Below, piece after piece: positions 46,187-59,509 of a stretch of DNA of 64,000 bases. The notes beneath the pieces were generated by a model. That model worked only from the letters and a program-made list of their open reading frames with translations. It was not told the origin of the DNA and ran no database searches. The stretch spans positions 34,831,501 through 34,895,500 of the forward strand of contig NC_073352.2 of NCBI RefSeq assembly GCF_027580225.2, read 5' to 3'. A program made the translations under genes and the position numbers. Source of the DNA: Misgurnus anguillicaudatus. Its lineage: Eukaryota > Chordata > Actinopteri > Cypriniformes > Cobitidae. Each line of letters starts with the position of its first letter. The first letter of the stretch is position 1.

Positions 46187-46406
46187 GGCTGTAATGGGTC
46201 TCGGTCACGGTAGTTACTGCTTTGCTCTCCTGCGGTCCATTCCTGCTGTGTTTTACGTGGTTCTGGTCATCGCCCTCCGATATCACCTTTTCATCTGGAG
46301 CGTGTTTTCTCCCAAACTCTTATACGAGGCCATGCACACTCTCGTCACTACAGCTGTGTGTCTGTGTTTCACATTCATGGATCAAGACCGCTCCACCCGA
46401 CCTTGA
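46187..46406 (+). CDS. pigg: pigg terminal coding exon
   Basis: The exon opens with G, which completes Arg, and encodes about 72 residues to a TGA at 46404-46406. It has a hydrophobic helix (SIPAVFYVVLVIALRYHLFI), the conserved RYHLFIWSVFSPKLLYEAMH motif that marks the C terminus of PIGG, and a last helix before MDQDRSTRP. The lack of a later in-frame exon signal and the family end position support this as the true C terminus. Confidence 0.95.
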
Positions 46407-46660
46407 GCACGTGCCCTGAAACCCAGAACCAAATCCGAACTCAGGTACAGAAAGGGCAAAGAGTTTTAGGATTGGTGAATGAATGTTTCAGTGGATGTTC
46501 TGTGTATAAAAATCACACCCTGATGTGAAAGAGACGGTGAAGGATACACGCTAGGTGCGAACATCACAGCTGAGAACTTGTGAATCAGATGATGAATAAG
46601 CCATGATGTTTTTACTGCTTTCCATGTATGGGAATAAATGATATTTTTATTAGCATTTTT
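46407..46660 (+). other. pigg: pigg 3' untranslated region
   Basis: This sequence follows the stop codon. The first AATAAA is at 46633-46638, so a cleavage site near 46650-46665 is expected. The limits are inferred. Later AATAAT repeats (about 46789-46813) are a microsatellite. Confidence 0.55.
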
Positions 46661-49600
46661 GGGGGTAAATGATTAATGCTGTAAGAATTGTAAAATATGT
46701 TACTCCCTCTTTCTATGCAGTTTTACAGATAAATGTAATTCATGTAGTATTTTACACTGTATGCTCCTGACCCATACTTCACCTCTGAAATAATAATAAT
46801 AATAATAATAATATGAGATGTGTCATTAATAACTCAACTTAATGTAATTGTAGAACTTGGAGAGATCTTAAAAGTCATTTAAATGATATCTAAACATGAC
46901 TATGCATGACACGTTCAGTTAATCTGCCCTTTGGAAATGTAAAGTAATTTATTTGAGTAAGTGCTTGTTCTTTATCTCAGTGAAAAGATCTGATTAATAA
47001 TGAAACAAATCATTTTAAGCTTCAAATTAATATATGCATTTTTTAAAGTGTGACACATTTGCCTCTTTGTTTAAAACATTTAAATCTATAGTTTGGTAAA
47101 AATCAAATTTTCTTTAGTTTTTTAGGGTCTGATTTACTGGTGTTTATTGGTGTAAACTGTATGCAAAAAGTTATTGAAATGTATGGTTATATATGGCTAT
47201 ATGTGAAAAGCTCAAATGCAAAAGCTGCTAAACACCACCTCTGCTAAAAAATGAGATAATGATATAGACGAATGCTCTCAGCACGTATTATACGTCCATC
47301 AAATACTTTGATACCAAATACCAAAGTCTGGTGAACTCTTCCTGTGAATTCATATCACGTGGAAACATGTGACCAGTTGAAAACCAATATGTCACGGCAT
47401 GACCTTTCACTTTCCTTAAAAGCAAAAATGGATTAAAACGCTCCATGCCCATATTCATACCAATTCCCAAAAAATATTTGCATGCTCAAAGTCTAGTGTG
47501 AGCACCTCTTAATCCCAGCATCAAGCCATTCAGAAATATATATATATATATTTTGGGCAGAATCTGTTAAATGTCACACCAATTTTTCAATTCTCTTATG
47601 TGCACGGAAGAAGAACTTAATGAACGATGGCATGCATACATCATGGTGCAAGAGTTTTTTTTCCATTAAAGTTAAATTACTGAACCTTAACATGACCCTG
47701 ATAAAAATGCTCATTTAAGAAAATATTTCAGACCACTTTTACATCTTCATATATTAATCTTTAAACAAGGACATTGTGACTCCAGACATAACGCAGTAAA
47801 GCATTAGCTGTTGTTAACTGTTGAGTCATTTGCTGCAGGACATTTATTGGTGGCTTGCTTTCAATCTTCAGATTTTACCGCAGTATTTCTGCTTACATTG
47901 ACAGTAAAATGAGTGTGTCTTGCCTAGTCGCAACAGTGTAAGAATCAAATAATGTCTAGCGCAGTTGTACAGCCCTTTTGTGTAACTTAAACCCATCAGG
48001 GCATTAATGCACCGCTCGACATAAGCTTTACTTGACGCTCTGACCTTCACATGAAAAGTGTTTATGGGTGTTTATTCAGCATCACAGAAGGACTAGTTTA
48101 ATATTTAAACTATGCACTTAAAAGTCTAATGTGTATAATACAGTATGATGATTATTCTTTACATGTCATGGTATAGCTTTTACACATACTGTACACACAC
48201 TGTCTCATTTGCATTTTGATATATCTTTTGTGCACAGGCCACAATGATATCATCATGTAAATTATATGGTTATGATTGCTGTGTTTTACAGACGTTAGCT
48301 TTTGTGAATGAGTCTTCATGTTCTCTTAATAAAGGAGATGTTAGGATTTCTGGAGTACTTTTTATCCAGAGGAGTTAATTTTGTGACCCAGTTCCCTGCT
48401 GAACTGTCAGCGTCCTCCAGTAATCTCTCTCACCGGACTGAACGCTTCAGTTTGACCTCGGGGATGCTCTTCAGATCCTCAGCTTTCACTAAAATACTGA
48501 GCCAGAAGAAAATATGTAAGACGTAGTTTTCCTTCCCAAGGGCACAAATGTGTACTACTGTAAGTCCAGTAATAATGTTTATGTGACATTTGATTAATTA
48601 ACTTGATTGTTAATGATTTTTTTACAGTGAATTGTCCAGTTAGTGAGTCATTATCAAAAATTAAACCATGTCACGGTATTCTGGAGGTCTTGATTTGTAA
48701 CCCTTATATTAATTTTACTGCTAGAATATGTACAATATTACTGCAGTGTGACTTTTGCATCTTCTGTAATAGAATTTAGGTAGATGTATTTTTGTCTTGA
48801 TATGTTGAGGGTGGTGTGTGTGATAACCAGACCTCAAGATTATTAACCAACTTTCACCAACCTTATCTGAACTCCATATGAAACAGTGCAGGTTTGTTCT
48901 CAAAACTCGGTGGGTGAAAGACGATCAATGGCGACTGTGGGGTCATCTTGGGTCCTCGATTTACAGCACTGAGGATTGATTCTGTATGGTCTCTTTCTCT
49001 ATCTCTCTCTCACATTGAACAGTATAAGAAGTACAGAGGTGTTTTGAATGTGTGCTGTAAGTTATTTTCCTGCCGGTGTCTTTAAAGTCCGTGTCTCTTG
49101 CCAAAGCTGTTGTCTGCGTCTCTGAGCTGCTTATCAGTGCTGGAGCAGAGCTCTGTCGCCCCATGCCACTGTGGACAAACTCCCAACCTGACCGTCCTGC
49201 CTCTTCATCTCTCATTAACTTTATCATTCAGCTCCTAATGTCTTTATAACTTTATTTACCCCACTACTCTCTCTCTTTCGTTCTCTTAGCATTCTGTCTC
49301 TCTGTGGCCTAAACTTTCTCTTAAATGCACAGATTTGGACCTGTGTATGTTTAAGTGGCTGGAAACACATTCATCTTTCTTATCTTCAGCTTTACAAGAA
49401 GCTCAATTTATGGTATCCGTTTGTGTTGTGGATGTTGTGGAAGTAATAATCGAGACTGTCATTCAGCCAAAGGTGTGTGCGCTGAGAATGAAGTTTATAG
49501 AAGTGTCGCTCCTCACTTGTGAGGTACAGATAGCGATTTCCTCCGTTTAATCCCTCCATTTAAGCAAAGCTCAGTGTGCAAATTGGCTGTCTGGGACGAG

Positions 49601-50052
49601 GGCAGGCAGTCGGCGAGCATCTCTAAGGCAGCCACCCGTGAATTCATTTTAAACCCGCAGGAGATACTTTCACACCGTAATAGAGCCGAGACCCGACTCA
49701 CAGAGAGATCTGGATGCGTTCCATCTACTCTTGTTTTCATCTCTTTAATTTAATGTATTGTGTCGTTGTTTGTTTATGTTAGTCCACAGCGGGAAATAGT
49801 TGTACACAAACCAACACTTTCCTGTGACAGGATATGATAATCAAATATCATTCATTTACACAGCAGACTGTGTTTACTGTTGGATTTTACACTTTATCCT
49901 GTTTCAAGAGACTGTATCTGTGTTTGTTTGTTTTTTAATCCCTCTTGGTTATAGTCCTAGTTTTGGGCTGGTTGGGTAACTTCAATAACTTTAAAGTTAA
50001 ATACAAATTTACTTTGAAGTCAACCTATTTCACTTTCTGTATACAAAATCCT
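46661..50052. other. Intergenic, no gene recognised
   Basis: AT-rich sequence with an (AAT)n run at about 46.79 kb and a short TA run at 47.54 kb. The open frames are short and show no known domain. The segment 49.55-49.75 kb is less AT-rich than its surroundings and could be a conserved non-coding element. Confidence 0.5.
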
Positions 50053-50835
50053 GGTTTCATTGTAAACAATTTTTCTTTTCCATTTTTAAGATTTTTCTTA
50101 TTTTTTTCAATTATTAAAATTTTTCCTATTTTCATAGTGAACATCTTTTTTTCATTTTTTAAGATTTTTCCTATTTTCATAGTGAACAATTTTTTATTTT
50201 TAAGATTTTTCCTATTTTCATATTAAACACTTTTTTTTATTTTTAAGATTTTTCCTGGTTTCATTATAAACTATAATTTGTTTTGTTGTTTTTTCATTTT
50301 AATAAATTTTCCCTGGTTTCATTGTAAAATATATTTTTAAGATTTTTCCTGATTTCATTGTAAACTATTTTTTTCCTTTTTAAGATTTTTCCTATTTTAT
50401 AGTAAACGATTTTTTTTTCATTTTTAAGATTTTTCCTATTTTCATAGTGAACAAAATTTTTTTTAAAGATTTTTTCTGGTTTCATTGTAAATTTTTTTTT
50501 TTTTTTTAGATTTTTCCTGATTTTATTGTAAAAAAAATATTTTTAAGATTTTTCCTATTTTCATAGTGAACAATTTTTAATTTTTAAGATTTTTACTATT
50601 TTCATATTCAACACTTTTTTCATTTTTAAGTTTTTTCCTGATTTTTCCTGATTTCATTGTAAACTATTTTTTCCTTTTTAAGATTTTTCCTATTTTATAG
50701 TGAACGATTTTTTTCATTTTTTAAGATTTTTCCTATTTTCATAGTAAACAAAAATTTTTTTAAAGATTTTTTCTGGTTTCATTGTAAATGTTGTTTTTTT
50801 TTAGATTTTTCCTGGTTTTATTGCGAACAATTTTT
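50053..50835. repeat. T-rich minisatellite, about 18 units
   Basis: Units of roughly 40-45 bp share AAGATTTTTCCT followed by either ATTTTCATAGTGAAC or GGTTTCATTGTAAAC, with a variable T-run spacer. At least two variant types alternate. Segments at 50341 and 50640 match over long stretches, which indicates a higher-order period of about 299 bp. Confidence 0.92.
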
Positions 50836-52960
50836 TTCATTGTGATTGCTATTTCTTGGTCTCATTGTCCGAACTTTGTGTCTTGGTTTTAAACCTTGTG
50901 GAAGGTTAATTTTTTTTAACAAAGTTAATAGCATAATAACAAACATCAATCAATCTTTTGTGTCTCAATATTTATTTTGCCTACTGTTTTTCAAATACTG
51001 TGAAATCGGACATAATAGTTCTGACTTTTTACATTTATAATTTAGAAACTTACAGAAGTACAGTGTGTTGAACAAAGATCATTGTAAAAATTATTTTTGT
51101 TTTCCTTCTTTCGCAAGCACAAACTTTAATTTTTTCGTTCTCTGTGTCTGTTTATTAATCTATTGAGTCTTTGTTAAAGTGTACTTTATGTGATTGTTAG
51201 TTTTTGTAATGTCATGTTTTGATTAAAAATCATCTTCATATTTTTCAGCTTTTGTTTTGTAAACAATTCTCATGTTTTTTTGTTTGCTCATTGATTTTTG
51301 GATTATGGTGTAAGCCAGAGAATGTCAGCGTTCCTTTACATAAAGCACCTGCTTTCCCAAACGTGCCGATCCTCTGTAATTACTAATAGATGTGGGTCGA
51401 TGCCAGATTGATGTGATAGAAAAACTAAAGAGGATTGAGAGAGAGAGAAAGTCTGGCTGCGACCACAGGCAGCTAATGGAAGAAACAATTCGCCTGCTGG
51501 AGTCGTTTAACATGAAAGATGGATTAGGAGTTTCGGGGCTTTTGTTTAAAGCTACAGTTTACTAACCCTGGACCACTTCATAAGAACACAAACAAATCCT
51601 TCTCACGACAGATAAAGCAACTGCTGTAATATGAGTCCAAGAACCGCTCACGATGAGCAATTACCTCCAGCCCATACTTCAAAAATACCCTGTCCTTTTT
51701 CAAATAGCGAAGAAATGATGTGAGAACAATAAGGACAGAATTAATGGCAGCTGTTAGCGCAGTAAATGTTTTTTTGAGACTGAATCTGAGGTAATGATCC
51801 TTGACATTGAGCAGTTATAATGCTAAATGTACTGCTGTTTTTGTTAATGTTATGCGATTTACTCTTCTTTTCTGTGAGGAAACAAGACTTTGATTTAGTC
51901 AAGAATCTGTGATCACTGTAATCTCTTGGATTTAAAGAGCTCAGATGCAAAACCCTCTAAGTGCGTCTTGTAAATTAGCTTTTTTTATCAGACTGTTAAT
52001 GGATTCTGCCAACAAACCTGTATTTCTGAATGGCCTGAGGCAGGGACTAAGCAGATATTAAGTGGAAATATTTGATAAACGTATAATACATTCCAATGAC
52101 AATGATTTCATGACAATTATTTCAGTCACTCAAGACTAAACTTCTATCTGAATGGGAAAAGACTGATATCTCTAAAATCGCAAGCTAAAATCACAAATAA
52201 AGAAATATTTCTGACCAACAATTAAACCTGACATACCATAACTTGTATTTTTAGCTGAAATTGCAGTAAAACACTTTATTCAAAGTCGTTTTAGCTACAG
52301 GTTGAAAAATACCTCACGCAACTCTGTACAGAGCTCCTCCCCCAGAGAATCATCAGTCTTGAATGGTTCTTTTAACTTGAAGGCGGGACTTCCGTCACCA
52401 TATTACATTGTCCCCAATTCATAGTGCTATGATTGCTCAATCTTGTTTTATCCAATATCTTTAACGAAGTGGTTGTTACGTACTGTAAGAGTGCATACTG
52501 TACATTTTCATTTTTGGGTGACCTTTAAGAGTATATTGATCACTGATTCAGATGGTTTTACTAATAATGTCTAACCGAGTGTGACCACAGGTCAAAGATT
52601 TGCTTGGGTAAGCATCTGACTTTACTCCAGGACAAAAGGATGATAGATGGATAAAGGTATCCGTGTTCTTTGTGGGGTCACTCTGTTCCTGGTGCTGTGT
52701 TGGCTTCTCGGCATGAGGTGAGTATTGATTTAGGGTCAGTTTTCGTCTTGATGTAAAAGTAGAGAATCTTGGATCAATAGTGTTTCTCTGAGACAGCCCT
52801 GCTGAATAAATGATTTTTGCTTGAATTACCATGTTGTTCGAGACCATGTTGGTTTTGCTAATAGACCTGCGTAGTCATGCCGAAACGTACTGTACAGTCC
52901 AGAGGTTTAACAACGTGACACACAACTAAGTTTTTACAGCCATAATGAAGTTTTAATTTG
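50836..52960. other. Intergenic, no gene recognised
   Basis: AT-rich DNA with only short unremarkable frames. No repeats with defined ends were found. Confidence 0.5.
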
Positions 52961-52961
52961 C

Positions 52962-53038
52962 TCAGAGCTCAATTGGGAGAGTATTGCATTAATACCACCA
53001 AAGGTCATGGGTTTGATTCCCAGGAAACACACATACCG
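52962..53038 (+). repeat. tRNA-derived SINE head
   Basis: CAGAGCTCAATTGGGAGAG (A-box-like) and GGTTTGATTCCC (B-box-like) occupy tRNA spacing and lie immediately before a MITE at 53048. No LINE-type tail follows, so the SINE is truncated or interrupted by the MITE. Confidence 0.6.
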
Positions 53039-53047
53039 AATAGACAT

Positions 53048-53400
53048 GGGTCTTCAACAGGTGGTCTGGGGACTTTTGGGGGTCAGTGGTGGTATTAAAG
53101 AGTCCTCCAAATATAGTTTGAATGCAAAATAACATTTTTAGACATATGAAAGTAGGCATCAAACAAAAATGGTTTAATATGCTAATTATAAAAAACTTGA
53201 ATGAAAAACATAACATACCCACAATATAATGTATTCAGTCAATTTAAAATGTAATATGCCAAAAATTATTATTTTAGTCTCTTTGTAACAGCACATAGCC
53301 TACCATATAAATAATAATAAATACAGTCTTAATACATGTGGGGCCCTGCTCCTCCTCTCTATACATTAAGGGGTCCCTAGTCTGAACAAGGTTGAAGACC
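53048..53400. repeat. MITE, GGTCTTNAAC family, copy 2
   Basis: The left end GGGTCTTCAACAGGTGGTC and right end AACAAGGTTGAAGACC form a better inverted pair than the copy at 4273-4613. The family segments CTCCTCCTCTC and TTAAGGGG are retained near the right end. It is non-coding. Confidence 0.75.
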
Positions 53401-53432
53401 TCTGCGATAAGATGTATAGCTTGGTGCAACTC

Positions 53433-55243
53433 TAATGGTGCTTTTTCATTGCATAGTACCCCACAGTTTGGTTTGGGTCAGGCTTGGTTAGCTTTTCTAT
53501 CGAGTTTAGTATCACTTCAGAGTGGGAGGGATTATAGACGTTTCATTATATTTGCGCTGCCTACTGCTGTGACATCATACAAGTGAGAGTGTCATTGTAC
53601 ATCCCCATACATTCAATTATTTCTAAGTCCACCACAAATTTAAAATTGACCACCACAATTAGATGTTTGCACATTGTGTTTGTTGTTGTCGTTTCTGTAG
53701 CAATTTGTCTGGAAGCTCATTCGACACTATGGCATCCCAGCCAAGATGGTCAACCTTATCAAGAACTCCTACGAGGGCATGTCCTGCAGGGTTATCCATG
53801 GAGGGCAGCTCACAAACAGTTTCCAGGTGAGGACGGGAGTCCAAAAAGGATGCTTGCTGTCGCCGTTCCTTTTCCTCATTGCCATTGACTGGATAATAAA
53901 GTCGTCTACCAGTGGGCTCAGGAATGGTATACAGTGGACTCTGTGGAGACAGCTAGACGGCTTGGATTTTGGAGATGATCTTGCCCTACTGTCACACAAC
54001 CAACAGCAGATGCAAGAGAAGATAAATATTGTGGCAGCCACATCATCACAAGTAGGCTTTAACATCCATAAGGACAAGACCAAGATTCTGAAGATCAACT
54101 CCAGCAGTACAGAGCCAGTCACTCTTAACTGAAGCCCCCTGGAAGAAGTTCAGACCTTCACTTACCTGGGTAGCATGATTGACCAACAGGGCGGTACAGA
54201 AGCGGATGTCAAGGCAAGAATTGGCAAAGCAAGAGTCACCTTCGTACAGCTAAAGAAATTCTGGACCTCTAGAGAGCTGTCCTTGACCACCAAGGTGAAT
54301 TCACTGTATGGAGCAGAGACCTGGAGGATGACCAAAACTACCATCAGGAAAGTCCAGTCCTTCATCAACAGCTGTCTCAGAAGGATTCTTCAGATCCACT
54401 AGCCTAACACTATCAGCAACGTCAACCTTTGGGACAAAACCTGCCAACTTCCTGCTGAAGATTAAATCAGGCAGAGGAGATGGGGCTGGATAGGGCATAC
54501 TTTGCGCAAACCCCCAACCCATGTCACCAGGCAGGCACTGAGGTGGATCCCACAGGGAAAACTGAGAAGAAGCCGCCCAAGAAACACTTGGCGGCGTGAC
54601 GTTGAGGCTGACATCAGAAAGATGTGCTACACATAGAACCAGAAAGAGGATGGCCCAAGACAAATGATTCTGGAGAGCTGTTGTCGGCGGCCCATATCCC
54701 TTCAGGGATGACAGGCTATGATGATGATGATGATATCACTACCTCAGTCTCATATGACAGTTTCTGTACAAACCCCCATGGCGTCAGTCAATGCACTCCG
54801 CTGAGCCTCATTTAAGTTACATTTAAGCATATATGCAGATGTGCGCATCGGGAATGTGCCGCCACAAACTGCAAGTCTGGAAAAAAACTGTAAATGGTGT
54901 TCCTGATTGTCAACCTATGGATGTTTTTCATCGCTAAATGTTTTGGGAACTTATAGCAGAGCACAGATGACAACAGGTTTACTCAAGACAACGCAAGCTA
55001 GCATGAAGGTAAAGCTAATCTTTTACATTATAGAGATGATGCTGGGAGTGACGATTGTCTCGGACCAATCAGTGATCTACAGTGTTTTCTTGTCATGTTT
55101 TGGTATCAGCTCGGGTCGCTTTGAACCCCAACCGAGGTGGTACTAAAAAAGTATCGGGTACTACGTACTGCACTAAGTGGAAAAGCCCCCAGAAGTAAGC
55201 TGACCCGACCCAAACCATGGGGTACTATGCAATGGAAAAGCAA
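53433..55243. mobile_element. hAT-like MITE split by a LINE
   Basis: TTTTTCATTGCATAGTACCC, followed by TTTGGTTTGGGTCAG, at the left is inverted at the right as CTGACCCGACCCAAA and ATGGGGTACTATGCAATGGA. Its middle is occupied by the LINE fragment at 53696-54735, so the host was originally about 770 bp. Confidence 0.65.
53696..54735 (+). pseudogene. 5'-truncated non-LTR retrotransposon (reverse transcriptase C-terminal half)
   Basis: One frame, with stops, carries IRHYGIPAKMVNLIKNSYEG, TGVQKGCLLSPFLFLIAIDW, the active-site box DFGDDLALLS (normally F/YADD), [31 protein letters not shown] and [13 protein letters not shown]. That is the RT thumb and C-terminal domain of a LINE. Nonsense codons lie near 54130, 54400 and 54466, and an in-frame deletion precedes YGAETWR. 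The 3' end is a (GAT/ATG)n tail at about 54718-54735, as seen in RTE-like LINEs. The clade is not assigned with certainty. Confidence 0.82.
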
Positions 55244-58200
55244 CATAATTTGCTATAGATAAACACATCTGCCAAATGCATAACTGTAAATGTTTCTGTA
55301 GGTAGACAGGTACATCCAAACACCTAGAGTAATTCTAAAGACCAACTCTCAAAACATAAACCACATGTTGATCTTACGCAAGGTTTGTTTGCAGTGTAGC
55401 AGTCCCAAATAGCTCATCTCTACTACATACTGTCGTCTGTGGAGTGAATTAAACTTATTTCCTAAAGGAAAGCTTTCTCATCTAATGGACGAGCTGGGCT
55501 GAAATCTTGCTGTATTCTTTGTTTACATCTCAACTGGAGGCTCTCGTGAAACCATCACATTAAAACCCACTAAAGAAGCACTCAGAATAAACCCGCTCAC
55601 TACCCAGAGGCCGCCGCTTTCTTCAGCAGGACAGAGCTATTGAGAAAGATGCATTCAGAGCAAAGATAAAGCACCCACTTGAGATCGTGGACCCTCTCAG
55701 CATCTTCAGTTTCTGTCCTTCCCACCGGCTGGTTTTCATTAGACACCAGACAATTTAACGGAACGGACAGATGTCTCGCTGGACCGCGACGGGCCAGCAA
55801 TAACTCAAGCGACCTGACACTGCAGAACCGAGCTCTGACTTTCTTCTGTATTTTTGTCTCATTATTCAGAGAAACTTAAACCTCCCCTAAGATTCTGACC
55901 CAAAATAAAGAGGAAATAAGTCAAAGGAGCAGAGAAACAGAGACGAGGATAGCATGAATATTCATCCCCGGTGGTCAAAGCTCCAGAGGACTTTCTGTTA
56001 GCACAACTCTTCTCAGACTCACATTGTTATTCAGAGAGAAAGATGAGTGGAAAAGACAAGTTTGTCCTGTTTTCAGTGTAGTTCATCGCATTTAAATGAC
56101 TTCACAAACAAGAAGGCAGTGGCTGCAAGAAAGTAGCTGAAGGAAATTTGTGGCTCTGGCTGCTGGATGACCTTGAGATTCGTGTTGTGTTGTTCTGTAT
56201 ATCCCTCATTATTTTTCTTATGCAGCTTTCACGTACGGTACTCTGAATGCACCAATGAGTGTCTGATATCTTTTCATTTCATTATTCAGGGTTCCTACAG
56301 AAAGTTTAACAGATTCATCATGAATATTAATTTTCATTGTAAACTTCTTCTTTATACCTATAATCTTATTTATTTATTTATTTTTAAAACTCAACATGAT
56401 GCAATAGCTGGAACATGTCATTCTGCATCTGAAGTATTCAAGATTCAAGAGTTTATTGTCAAATGTACTCTGTTGCACTTTACAATGAAATTCTCGCTGT
56501 GTGAATCCTCTATAGCAGCCTAAAATATGAAAATGAGAAGACTTTATTCAACACATTATATTTCCACAATAATGAAAACCCAAAGCACTTTGCTGTGTAT
56601 TTCTGTGTTAAAGAAGGTCCATTAAATGACTGCCATAAAAGCAGTGATGAAGTTTTTTAATACTTTCTTATAATATGTGTTGGTATCCCATATGAACAGC
56701 AAGTTAAATCAATCTACAAATTTGAGTACAGTCTACACATGAGTTAACGTAAGTTAAGTTATATATTTTTATGTTGAGTAAACTCAAATATTTGTGAAAA
56801 ATAATGACATTGTTCTTCTTACATTGACTTACTGTAAAATCTTTTCAAGTTGGATTGATCTAAAATCATTATGCAAAAGCGTATATCATATATATTTTAA
56901 GTTAAACCAACACATCATTTTTACAGTGCAGTATGCATGTACATATGCATACATAAAAAGTGTTATAGATGTATGTAAAGGGAACCAAAATAAATCAGCT
57001 CAGATTTATAAGTCATTTTAACTTACTTTTATTTATTTTGACAAGAGATAAGAATGAAGTTAATTTATTTCAACTATATTTTATAATTTATAACAACTCT
57101 GTATCTGATCTGTAGTCAAGATACTGTAAATAATAATGTTAAGATGATTTGTCCTTTAGAATGAAATGGTCTATTATTACCTTATTTAAAAGGGTCATGA
57201 ATAATAATGTTGAGCTCTGCTCTGATTGGCTGTTTCTCCTTCAGTAGCTCTCTGTGTGTGTAAACAGATCTTATGTTTCAGTCTCTATCAGATGAAGATA
57301 CAGATTTTGAGAAATAATCAATTGTTTGGAGATGGTTTGTTTTTTTTCAGTATGGACCTGCAAAACGTAACTGTAACGTCAATAGAAGAACTTCAGCCTA
57401 AACGCTAGCATATAGCATTAACTAGCATAGCGCTAACTCAGCAGTCACAACTTAGTTTTTATAATTGTAACAACATTGTTAATTAAATGTTGGGCTGTAC
57501 ATCTGGACTGTAACGTCACAGTTGGTGTTATGTTGATATTGGTCTGTTTTCCAGCGGTCTTTTGCATGCATGAGGTTTACATAAGGAGGAGGAAACAATC
57601 GTATTTGAGGCTCATGATATGTCATTACCATGAACTCTTCTTATTATTCATCTATGCAGTAAATACCGTTTTTTATTCTATGGCACCTTTAAGGCAGCAA
57701 ATATTTTTTTTACAGTGCAGGTATGTCGGAGATTTGCTACAGAGGCACATAAATGTTGTTGCTGTAGGTGCTGAAAGGGGCTAATAAAAAATTCATTGTC
57801 AGGCAGTATGGTGCCACAAATAAGGGCTAATGTATAGGCAGGAGGTTGTTATCAGAGAAATAAGCCCCAACAGTGTGATCAGGAGCTGTGATGCGAAGAA
57901 GAGGCTCTTGTATTACACCGAAGGGGCGCATTTTGTGATAACAACCTGCTGTCTGTACATCATCCCGCTTATTACACAGCTATTGACTTCATAACTAACA
58001 AACATTGAATATTGAATTGAAATATTTTAATGTTGAAAACAGAATGAATATTGTGAGAAAAACATGTTTAGCTACTTTTGTTTTTAAGATAAGACGTTCA
58101 AATGTCAATAACACACTATTTGGTTTAATCATTTGTAAATATAATTACAAAAATGTTATTAAAAGAGATATTTCATATTTAATTTTGTGCAATATTAAAC

Positions 58201-58620
58201 TGTACCTGCAATGATTTGCAGCATTCTGGTTACCGTGTGTTATTAGATTTGAGCGTAGTTATCTGAAAGGAACGAAGATTGGAATTACGCAACTGGCCAA
58301 TCAGAATCAAGCATTTCAGAGAGAGGTGTAATAAAGACCCTATAACATCAGCACAACCGTTCTGTTGTGCAAAAGGTTTGTTGTGGTGGAAAGGTTTCTA
58401 CAAGCTATAGTATAAACATGTAAGAAAGAAATTTAATATTCTAAGAACCACTGACTGGCATTGCTACACTTGTAGGTGTGACACAAGAACATTTTTGGGG
58501 ATCTATGGTTCCATAAAGAACCTTTAACATCTGCGGAACCTGTTTCACAAAACGTTCTTTGTAGTAAAAAAATCTCCTACTGACTATAAAGAGCTCATTA
58601 TAGTTGTGTGTAAGTCCTAC
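55244..58620. other. Intergenic, with one interrupted MITE
   Basis: Apart from the repeat at 56985-57720, no recognisable gene occurs. A TTCAAGATTCAAGAGTTTATT segment near 56.44 kb resembles the end of a common fish repeat but was not assigned. The open frames are short and without known motifs. Confidence 0.5.
56985..57720. repeat. Interrupted copy of the ACACTGTAAAAAA MITE
   Basis: TCAGATTTATAAGTCAT, TTATAACAACTC and GTAGTCAAGATA match the interior of the element at 10009-10223, and AAGGCAGCAAATATTTTTTT...ACAGTG at about 57691-57719 is its right end. Some 560 bp (about 57130-57690) separates the two parts and probably is another insertion. Confidence 0.55.
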
Positions 58621-58621
58621 G

Positions 58622-58906
58622 GCAGTGATCTCTAACATGGTGCCTGCGGGCACTAGTTGCCCACGCAGAGTTTGTGAGTTGCCCGCCAAAGCACATTCTA
58701 TTAATAGCCTCATTTTGAATATTTATTTATTACATATTTTTTATATTTGCTTGGCTTCTTTTATGTATGTTTAAACAATGATAAAACATATCAACAAATA
58801 AAATAAAATCAAGTAAAAGTGTTGAGTACCTTATATAAAAAATGGAGCCCTCCAGATTGTTTTATATATTGTGGTAGCCCTTGCTCACAAAAAGGTTGGA
58901 GACCTA
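58622..58906. repeat. hAT-like MITE remnant
   Basis: GTGATCTCTAACATGGTG at the left and AAAAAGGTTGGAGACC at the right are a diverged inverted pair. Inside are GCCTGCGGGCACTAGTTGCC and GCCCTTGCTCAC words near the edges. It is non-coding. Confidence 0.5.
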
Positions 58907-59509
58907 GCCTGGCTAACACCAGAGCAGTCTCATAGAGAATAAGACGTGATCTGGGAACCACATGCTCATTTTCTCGTATTTGAGGCGTGGTTTATGAATG
59001 CCTAGAGCCGTTTATTGGGCGCTACGAATGTCTATCAAATGCGTCTGTATGTAGCTCATAGCCAATCGTTTCAGTTATACCAGATGACGCATGTAGAGTG
59101 ACATCAATTCAAGCGTCAACAACTTTTATTGGGTATGTGTGCACACGGCTGAAAGCTATGCAGCTAAACCCGTAGCTGTATATTGTATTGAAAAGCAACA
59201 CATTTTAGTGGCATTGTGACAACCACAGTACAGGCATAATGACAATATGATATTAATAAATACCACTTACCATTTATAAGTCGATTTATAAGTTAAATCG
59301 ACTTTGTTGACGATGATGCCTAGTAGGTTGGTCCTATATATGTCTTGCCATATCCAAACATCCTTCTTTAACGCCAAAAGTTGCTCTTTTTTTAAATAAA
59401 CTTGCGTTCAAAACTACTTGAAGACTATCTAAGGCTGCATTGAAAAGTAACTTTGGTCTGCTGCCGTGTTGGATAAACAAAACTGCTTCGGTGTGTCGCA
59501 TAGACGTCG

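Noticed and set aside
48308..48526. A 72-codon frame ending near a GTAAGA donor, with a TTTTACAG acceptor at 48284-48291
   Set aside because: The frame meets a stop (TAG at 48296) between the acceptor and the Met, and the residues match no known family, so the exon-like look is probably chance.
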